The notes beneath the pieces were generated by a model. The model was not told where the DNA came from. It saw only the letters and a list, made by a program, of their open reading frames with translations, and made no database searches. From Spirochaetia bacterium (GTDB lineage: Bacteria; Spirochaetota; Spirochaetia; Treponematales; Rectinemataceae), in the NCBI GenBank assembly GCA_021286925.1, contig JAJTBL010000063.1, forward strand, positions 1 to 8,335: a stretch of DNA of 8,335 nt, read 5' to 3'. Position numbers and translations under genes: made by a program. The number at the start of each line of letters is the position of its first letter. Position 1 is the stretch's first letter. Of this stretch, positions 1-4,521 are shown in pieces.

Positions 1-45
1 ATACCGAAGTTTTTCAACGCTTCCTGCGGGCGATAGAAGTTCCAT
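1..45 (-). CDS. U32-family peptidase, N-terminus only (runs off the left edge)
   Basis: Reading the minus strand from an ATG at 45-43 gives 15 codons without a stop: MELLSPAGSVEKLRY. This matches the very conserved start of the U32 peptidase family, whose members typically begin MELLAPAG followed by a few residues and a Leu-rich helix. Family members include collagenase-like proteases and the tRNA and rRNA hydroxylation proteins TrhP and RlhA, so the specific role cannot be told from 15 residues. The gene is divergent from the ECF operon and shares its upstream region. The ribosome binding site is weak: only GGGA, about 11 nt upstream of the ATG. The call rests on the N-terminal motif alone, so the family is likely but the subfamily is unknown. 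Confidence 0.72.
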   Translation of the reverse strand, partial: MELLSPAGSVEKLRY

Positions 46-54
46 GCGGTCAGT

Positions 55-65
55 ATTCCCGGAAT
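55..65. promoter_or_regulatory. Short palindrome ATTCC-C-GGAAT between divergent genes
   Basis: This is a perfect 5-bp inverted repeat around one central base. It lies 10 bp upstream of the U32 start codon and about 60 bp upstream of the -35 box of the opposite operon. The position would suit an operator, but a repeat this short can arise by chance and no regulator family is recognised. Confidence 0.18.
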
Positions 66-126
66 GAGCCTTTTTGTCTATTGCGGCAAAGAGGGGCGGG
101 AGGAGCTTTCTTCGTAATGAACTCGC

Positions 127-155
127 TTGACATTGTTTGCAAAAAAGTATGATTA
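127..155 (+). promoter_or_regulatory. Candidate sigma-70 promoter of the ECF operon
   Basis: A perfect TTGACA lies at 127-132. The downstream string TATGATTAT (148-156) offers three -10 readings: TATGAT (148-153, 15-bp spacer, 5 of 6 consensus bases), TGATTA (150-155, 17-bp spacer) and GATTAT (151-156, 18-bp spacer, 4 of 6). The best-matching hexamer has a short spacer, so the exact -10 is uncertain. Transcription would begin near 160-163 and leave a leader of roughly 80 nt before the first gene at 245. No other good promoter is seen on the plus strand in this gap. Confidence 0.45.
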
Positions 156-165
156 TTGGAACAGA

Positions 166-240
166 ACGCTTGGACGCCATGCCGCCGAGACGTGAGGTAA
201 ATCATGAATACTTCCTTTTTGCCTCCCTGTTCGCAGGGGG
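166..240 (+). promoter_or_regulatory. Structured 5' leader with hairpin covering the ecfA Shine-Dalgarno
   Basis: Two hairpins are visible. In the first, 166-173 pairs with 185-193 (8 bp with one bulged A at 190 and an 11-nt loop). In the second, CTCCCTG at 223-229 pairs with CAGGGGG at 234-240 across a TTCG loop (7 bp, one G-T wobble). The 3' arm of the second hairpin contains the AGGGGG Shine-Dalgarno (235-240) of the ATPase gene at 245, so folding would hide the ribosome binding site. No T-run follows, so this is not an intrinsic terminator. I do not recognise a known riboswitch consensus. Regulation at the level of translation is an inference from the base pairing. Confidence 0.45.
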
Positions 241-254
241 CGCAATGCATCTGA
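204..254 (+). CDS. Possible 16-residue leader peptide overlapping the ecfA start
   Basis: An ATG at 204 is preceded by GAGG at 194-197 with 6-nt spacing and opens a frame encoding MNTSFLPPCSQGAQCI, ending in TGA at 252-254. It therefore overlaps the ATPase start codon at 245-247 in a different frame. A ribosome translating it would pass through and melt the hairpin at 223-240 that hides the ATPase ribosome binding site, then stop 7 nt beyond the ATPase start. That geometry is typical of translational coupling or of a leader-peptide switch. The peptide resembles no family I know. An ORF this short could be accidental, so confidence is low. Confidence 0.28.
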   Translation: MNTSFLPPCSQGAQCI

Positions 255-2020
255 TTGAACTGCATTCTGTCGATTATCACTATGAAAATTCTGCTCGGCC
301 TGCCTTGCAGGATATAAGTCTTTCCGTTAATGAAGGTGAATATCTTGCTCTGGTCGGCAACAACGGGTCTGGCAAGAGTACGCTGGTCAGACTCTTCAAT
401 GGGCTCAGACTCGCCACTTCCGGAACAGTTCTGGCCGCCGGCAAAAACCCTGCTGAGCGCGCCAACCTGCAATATATCAGAAGAACTATAACGATCGTTT
501 TTCAATCGCCGACTGATCAGATTGTCTCGAGCTGTGTCGAGGAAGATGTGGCCTTTGGCCCTTCCAATCTCGGATTGAGCCAGGCTGAAATCGAGGTCCG
601 GGTTCAAAAGGCGTTGCAAGCCGTCGGTCTTCTTAAGTACGCAAAACGGCCGACACGGTTTTTATCCGGCGGTCAGCAGCAAAAGCTTGCAATCGCCGGA
701 GCGCTCGCCATGCAGCCTCGCTGTATCATTTTCGACGAAGCCACTTCCATGCTGGACCCGAAAACAAGGGCTTCCGTCCTTTCTCTGATGAAACAGCTGT
801 CCGAACAGGGAATCGCGATAATCCATGTCACCCATGATATGGATGAAGCCATCCAGGCCTGCAGAATCATCGCGCTCGATAAAGGGCGACTTGCCTATGA
901 CGGTAAGCCGGAAGGGTTTTTTACAGCAGGTTACAAGACTCAGCCCTTGTCTCTGGCTGAATCGCTCGGTTTGGAATTGCCATCGGTGTTGAAACTGGCT
1001 CGAAACTGGGGGCTGAGGCTCCCGCTGAATTCGACCTATCAGGATATGGCGAAACAGCTTGTTGCAGCCGCAGGGCAAGGGAAGGCTGGGCATTCGGTCA
1101 CCGGCGCGAATGCTGGTAACTCGTTGTCTCAAAAATCGCCCAAACCGCTCAATAATGTATCATTTTCTGCACAAACTGAAGCAATTCGATATGGCAACGT
1201 TCGATTTTCCTATCTTTCAGGCACCACGAATGAAGTTCTGGCACTTGATGATGTATCATTTTTAATACCAAAAGGTACGCTGGTAGCCTTTGTCGGCATG
1301 ACAGGCTCGGGGAAATCCACCGCGCTTCAGCTTGCTAACGCACTTTTAAAGCCCGTAAGCGGTGATGTCTTCGTGTTCGGCCGGAATACCCGCGAAAAAT
1401 CCGTCGACCTGAAGGCGCTTCGCATGAATGCCCCCTTTTCCATTCAAAGGCCGGAATCGGCGCTTTTTGAAGCACATGCCGCCGATGATGTCGCCTTCGG
1501 CCCCCGAAACCAGAACTTGAAGGGGCAGGCTTTGGTGCGCCGTGTCGAAACCTGGATGAATCGCGCGGGGCTTCCGTACACCGAATTTCGGGATCGATTG
1601 ATAAAGACCCTGTCAGGCGGCGAAAAGCGGAAGCTTGCGCTTGCAGGCGTTTTCGCGCTGGAATCCGAGACGCTTCTGCTCGATGAGCCTGGTGCAGCGC
1701 TCGATCCGGGCTCTCGGGCTTCCGTTTTTTCCTTGTTGGAACATCTGCATGAGCAGGGGAAAACAATTCTTTTTGCGACGCACTCGATGGATGAAGCGAT
1801 ACAGGCAGACCTGGCGGCGGTTTTCAAGGACGGGCGCCTTTTGGCGTTTGGACCGCCGCGTGAGGTTTTTTACCGCGATTATGACGAATCCTGGGGCATT
1901 GACCGGCCAAGGATTGTCCAGTTTGCTTTGGCACTCGAAGCTGAGGGAGTCAATCTGCCGTATTATCCTGTTTCGGCTGAAGAAGCCTTGAGCCTTTTCG
2001 AAGCGGGGAGACTGCCATGA
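245..2020 (+). CDS. ecfA: Fused ECF transporter ATPase (EcfA1-EcfA2 in one protein)
   Basis: This 591-residue cytoplasmic ATP-hydrolysing subunit powers an energy-coupling factor vitamin transporter. Two complete ABC ATPase domains are visible. Domain 1 has Walker A GNNGSGKST (38-46), Q-loop Gln87, signature LSGGQ (140-144), Walker B CIIFDE (160-165) followed by ATSMLDP, and His197. Domain 2 has Walker A GMTGSGKST (351-359), Q-loop Gln401, signature LSGGE (456-460), Walker B TLLLDE (476-481) and His513. The Q-loop regions (QSPTDQIV and QRPESALFE, each followed by DVAFGP) match EcfA1 and EcfA2 respectively, so the normal heterodimer is fused in order A1-A2. A Gly/Ser/Asn-rich linker lies at about 275-305. 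The frame stays open upstream to a TTG at 137, but the start at 245 has AGGGGG four nt upstream and gives the usual EcfA beginning (MHLIELHSVDYHY). The gene overlaps ecfT by 4 bp. Confidence 0.93.
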   Translation: MHLIELHSVDYHYENSARPALQDISLSVNEGEYLALVGNNGSGKSTLVRLFNGLRLATSGTVLAAGKNPAERANLQYIRRTITIVFQSPTDQIVSSCVEEDVAFGPSNLGLSQAEIEVRVQKALQAVGLLKYAKRPTRFLSGGQQQKLAIAGALAMQPRCIIFDEATSMLDPKTRASVLSLMKQLSEQGIAIIHVTHDMDEAIQACRIIALDKGRLAYDGKPEGFFTAGYKTQPLSLAESLGLELPSVLKLARNWGLRLPLNSTYQDMAKQLVAAAGQGKAGHSVTGANAGNSLSQKSPKPLNNVSFSAQTEAIRYGNVRFSYLSGTTNEVLALDDVSFLIPKGTLVAFVGMTGSGKSTALQLANALLKPVSGDVFVFGRNTREKSVDLKALRMNAPFSIQRPESALFEAHAADDVAFGPRNQNLKGQALVRRVETWMNRAGLPYTEFRDRLIKTLSGGEKRKLALAGVFALESETLLLDEPGAALDPGSRASVFSLLEHLHEQGKTILFATHSMDEAIQADLAAVFKDGRLLAFGPPREVFYRDYDESWGIDRPRIVQFALALEAEGVNLPYYPVSAEEALSLFEAGRLP

Positions 2021-2871
2021 AAAATCTCGAATTTTTCAGGAATATCAGCATTGGGCAGTATATCGACAGCCATTCGCTGTTCCACGGCTTGCGGCCCGCC
2101 ACCAAATATCTTTTACTCCTGGGCTTGATGGTGCTCGCGATCGCCGCGCCAACCCTTGCCGGCGCAGGCTTTGCCTTTTTGGCCGCTCTTGTGCTGGCTC
2201 AATTTTCAAAGGTGCCGCCTTCCTTTCTCGTGCGGTCGCTCAAGCCGATTTTCCCGGTGATTATTCTTTCCTTTATTTTGCAGTTCCTGTTCCGATGGCC
2301 CGGCGACAGTTCCGCAACGCTGATTTCGCCCGGCATTTTCAGCTTGACGGTGCGGGAATTGTGGATTGTCGCGATGATTCTGATTCGGGCTGCTGCCATG
2401 ATGACCATTGTCGGCTGGTTCACTTCCATAACGACAGAAGCCGAAGCCGCCAAAGGAATCGAGGATATGGCGCGTCCTCTTTCAAGCAAAACACTTCCGA
2501 TTCACCGCCTTGCCTTGGCGGTGGCGGCCGCGATTCGTTTTATCCCCATTATCGCAGGAGAACTCGAAGAAATTGTCAAAGCCCAGGCTTCGCGCGGTGC
2601 GGATTTCGGTCAGGACACCAAGGGCTTGCTGGCCAAGGCCAGAGCATATCTGCCTTTGTTTGTGCCGGTCACAATCCGGGCACTGGAGCGGGCGGAGATG
2701 CTTGCTGAAGCCATGGAGGCTCGCTGTTATACGGGAGAGGGGCAGACTGTGGCTCCCAAAACCCCGATGAAACGGTCCGAAGTGCTCATCCGGGTTTCAG
2801 TCCCTGTCATTGTCATCAGCGTCCTCGTGATGGACGTTTATTTTGTAAGCGCCTGGATTCGACCGTACTAG
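2017..2871 (+). CDS. ecfT: ECF transporter transmembrane coupling protein EcfT (CbiQ family)
   Basis: This 284-residue integral membrane protein couples ATP hydrolysis by the fused ATPase to movement of the S component. Hydrophobic segments lie near residues 28-63, 75-92, 115-135, 160-180 and 255-278. The two cytoplasmic coupling helices that insert into the ATPases are recognisable. The first carries KAQASRGADF around 188-197, with Arg193. The second carries EAMEARCY at 231-238, with Arg236. Both keep the X-Arg-X motif, but the usual Ala-Arg-Gly is Ser-Arg-Gly in the first and Ala-Arg-Cys in the second. The start codon sits in an ATGA overlap with the ATPase stop, and GGGGAG at 2005-2010 gives a well-spaced ribosome binding site, so the two genes are translationally coupled. 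CbiQ of cobalt systems is the same family, but no CbiM or CbiN is present here. Confidence 0.9.
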   Translation: MKNLEFFRNISIGQYIDSHSLFHGLRPATKYLLLLGLMVLAIAAPTLAGAGFAFLAALVLAQFSKVPPSFLVRSLKPIFPVIILSFILQFLFRWPGDSSATLISPGIFSLTVRELWIVAMILIRAAAMMTIVGWFTSITTEAEAAKGIEDMARPLSSKTLPIHRLALAVAAAIRFIPIIAGELEEIVKAQASRGADFGQDTKGLLAKARAYLPLFVPVTIRALERAEMLAEAMEARCYTGEGQTVAPKTPMKRSEVLIRVSVPVIVISVLVMDVYFVSAWIRPY

Positions 2872-2886
2872 GCGGATACCGGGCAT

Positions 2887-2891
2887 GGAGG
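2887..2891 (+). promoter_or_regulatory. Ribosome binding site that sets the S-component start
   Basis: GGAGG lies 5 nt upstream of the ATG at 2897. It overlaps an earlier in-frame ATG at 2885, which has no Shine-Dalgarno of its own, so 2897 is the preferred start. Confidence 0.7.
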
Positions 2892-2896
2892 TTTGT

Positions 2897-3496
2897 ATGG
2901 ACACGCAGAAAAAGGTATCTTCCGCGACATCCAATTCCTGGATGCGGAAGACGATGGTAACCGGTGCTTTGAGCGCGGTCTCAATCGCTCTGTTTTTAAC
3001 CCCCTTCGGGTATATTCCTTGGCTGGCGGGGGCTTCCCTGACGGTCATGCATGTGCCTGCAATATTGGGCGGAGTGCTGGAGGGGCCGGTTGTCGGCGCG
3101 ATTGTTGGCGGTATTTTCGGCGTGACGAGCCTGATAAAAGCTGCGACTGCGCCGCAGGGCCCCATCGATGTATTTTTCACCAATCCGCTAGTCTCTGTCG
3201 TTCCGAGGATGCTGGTTGGCTTTTTTGCCTGGCTTTTCTACAAATTGCTCGCCAGGTGGAATATCTATGCTGCTTCCATTGCGGCAGGCATCGGAGGCTC
3301 CATTGTCAATTCAGTGCTGGTCCTGGGCGCGCTGGTGCTGTTCGGCGCCATACCGCTCGCGGTTGCAGGCTCGGTATTTGTTGCGAACAGCCTTGTGGAG
3401 GCGGTCCTCGCCGCGGTGCTGACGCTGGGTGTCATAACAGCCTGGAAAGGTGTCGGCAATCGCAGCGGCAAGGCAAAGCTGGCTGACGAAGAATAA
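2897..3496 (+). CDS. ECF transporter S component, probably for pantothenate or a related vitamin
   Basis: This 199-residue, very hydrophobic protein has about six membrane segments (roughly 18-36, 45-62, 64-82, 98-119, 123-150 and 155-183), the usual size and topology of an ECF substrate-binding subunit. The stretch from TVMHVPAILGGVLEGP (49-64) through GGIFGVTSLIKAA (71-83) to FFTNPLVSVVPRMLVG (93-108) matches the ECF_trnsprt (PF12822-like) S-component family, which includes PanT, FolT and HmpT. The N-terminus is a polar tail, not the metal-binding MH start of CbiM or NikM, so nickel or cobalt is unlikely. It follows ecfT by 25 bp and is the only S component here, implying a dedicated transporter. 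The CoaX homologue downstream is the reason to suspect pantothenate, and that substrate is inference only. Confidence 0.85.
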   Translation: MDTQKKVSSATSNSWMRKTMVTGALSAVSIALFLTPFGYIPWLAGASLTVMHVPAILGGVLEGPVVGAIVGGIFGVTSLIKAATAPQGPIDVFFTNPLVSVVPRMLVGFFAWLFYKLLARWNIYAASIAAGIGGSIVNSVLVLGALVLFGAIPLAVAGSVFVANSLVEAVLAAVLTLGVITAWKGVGNRSGKAKLADEE

Positions 3497-3517
3497 TCTG
3501 AGGCGCGTGATATGGAA

Positions 3518-3578
3518 GGGCAGACGGCGGAGCTCTGAAGTCATGGTCATACTGGCTCATGGTTCCGCTTTTCTGCCC
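3518..3578 (+). other. Long imperfect hairpin in the gap before the coaX-like gene
   Basis: Within the 113-nt gap, GGGCAGA (3518-3524) pairs with TCTGCCC (3572-3578), and GCGGA (3527-3531) pairs with TCCGC (3564-3568) across a small internal loop. Wobble pairs and the CATG copies at 3542-3545 and 3558-3561 can extend the fold inward. No T-run follows directly, so it does not look like an intrinsic terminator. Possible roles are an mRNA processing or stabilising element that sets the ratio of the CoaX-like protein to the transporter, or a regulatory structure. No known RNA family is recognised. Confidence 0.45.
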
Positions 3579-3597
3579 GCATACCCCGCAGGCTTTT

Positions 3598-3603
3598 AAG
3601 GAG
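3598..3603 (+). promoter_or_regulatory. Ribosome binding site that sets the coaX-like start
   Basis: AAGGAG lies 6 nt upstream of the ATG at 3610. The longer frame from 3559 has no such site, and its extra 17 residues do not fit the family, so 3610 is chosen. Confidence 0.75.
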
Positions 3604-3609
3604 AAAGGG

Positions 3610-4521
3610 ATGATCGTTGTCGTTGATATTCGAAACAAGGTGGTGACCGTCGGCATCCTCCAGCAGGATGATGTAACAGCGGCCAAGCCCGAATCTCTGC
3701 CTGAACCGCTCAAATGGCGGAGTATCAGACGATACGGAGCATTTCATGAGAGGACTTCAGACGAGTTCAGCCAGCTCATCAGCCAGATGGTCGCGGAATT
3801 GGCACCGGCTTCAGCTTCGGCGTCCGGGCTTGTATCTCCACAAAGCGGCAGCAAAGGCCCAGAGCCGGTCGTCTGGATTTCTTCAGTCGTTCCTGCGCTG
3901 ACCGGCGTGCTTGCCGCCTCGGTGGAGGCTGTCTTCAAGGTGACTCCGCACGTTGTGGGACCGGGCACCAGAACCGGCATCAAGATACGGACTGATTTCC
4001 CTTCCGAGCTTGGAACCGACCTTGTCTGCGCAGCTGCGGGGGCGAGGCGGCTGACATCCAGACCTTGCCTCATTGTCGATTTTGGAGTTGCGCTGACCAT
4101 TTCAGCGGTCAATTCACGGGGTGAATTCTTGGGGGCGGCCATAACTGCCGGTCCGCGGATTGCCGCTGAAAGCCTCAGGCAGGAAACCGCCCAGCTTGTG
4201 GAGGCTAACCTCGAATTTCCCGCCAGCGCTATCGGAAAATCAACCCGGCATTCCATCTGCTCCGGTATCATGATCGGCTACACAGGGCTGGTGCGCCAGC
4301 TTCTTCTGGAAATGGGCCGGGAACTCCGTGCTGATGAAATCAAATCCGGGCTTTTGGAAATACCCGGTGCCGATACAGACAGTCTTTCCGAAATCGAAGT
4401 TATCGGCACCGGCGAGGCTGAGGGCAGAGAAATCCTGAACCGCCTGGGCTATGCCCGATTTGTCCCCAATCTCGTTCTGGAAGGTCTGGCACTTATCGCA
4501 TTGAAAAAACAAGCTTCATGA
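3610..4521 (+). CDS. coaX: Type III pantothenate kinase-like protein (CoaX paralogue with altered active site)
   Basis: The 303-residue protein aligns along its length with CoaX, which phosphorylates pantothenate with ATP in the first step of coenzyme A synthesis. Recognisable blocks are SSVVPALT (91-98), VGPGTRTG (116-123), a GTDL block (135-138) for the usual GADR, IVDFG (155-159), GEFLGAAITAGP (171-182) and GKSTRHSICSG (209-219). Key positions differ from the family. The N-terminal phosphate-binding DxGNT is DIRNK (6-10), keeping Asp6 and Asn9. GADR has lost its Arg but keeps Asp137. DFGTATT is DFGVALT (157-163). The late ATGG motif is GTGE (266-269). The protein is also longer than the usual 250-265 residues, partly through an Ala/Ser/Gly/Pro-rich insert at about 64-86. 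It could be a diverged kinase, or a ligand-binding sensor or partner of the transporter. Homology is sure but activity is doubtful. The 3' end overlaps lacZ by 29 bp. Confidence 0.82.
   Translation: MIVVVDIRNKVVTVGILQQDDVTAAKPESLPEPLKWRSIRRYGAFHERTSDEFSQLISQMVAELAPASASASGLVSPQSGSKGPEPVVWISSVVPALTGVLAASVEAVFKVTPHVVGPGTRTGIKIRTDFPSELGTDLVCAAAGARRLTSRPCLIVDFGVALTISAVNSRGEFLGAAITAGPRIAAESLRQETAQLVEANLEFPASAIGKSTRHSICSGIMIGYTGLVRQLLLEMGRELRADEIKSGLLEIPGADTDSLSEIEVIGTGEAEGREILNRLGYARFVPNLVLEGLALIALKKQAS

Noticed and set aside
95..140. Minus-strand promoter for the U32 gene (TTGCAA at 140-135 with a 17-bp spacer)
   Set aside because: The paired -10 hexamer CATTAC matches only three of six consensus positions, so the signal is too weak to annotate.
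117..152. Eleven-codon ORF starting ATG 117 with AGGAG at 101-105
   Set aside because: The spacing of 11 nt is long and the ORF overlaps the candidate -35 and -10 boxes, so it would need a different, unseen promoter.
137..244. In-frame extension of the ATPase gene to TTG 137, or to ATG 149 or ATG 179
   Set aside because: None of these starts has a Shine-Dalgarno sequence, the promoter -10 would lie inside the extension, and EcfA proteins normally begin right where the start at 245 places them.
1155..1262. Twelve-base direct repeat ATGTATCATTTT at 1155-1166 and 1251-1262
   Set aside because: It lies within the coding sequence and encodes similar NVSF/DVSF residues at the linker and the start of ATPase domain 2. 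Two copies 96 bp apart are not enough to call a regulatory or mobile repeat.
2017..3496. Cobalt or nickel transporter (CbiQ with CbiM/NikM)
   Set aside because: The S component lacks the metal-coordinating MH N-terminus and no CbiN or NikN gene is present, whereas its conserved blocks fit the vitamin S-component family.
3744..4271. Minus-strand 175-residue frame opposite the coaX-like gene
   Set aside because: It has low-complexity Ser/Thr/Pro composition and no motif, and the plus-strand frame has clear homology and a good ribosome binding site.
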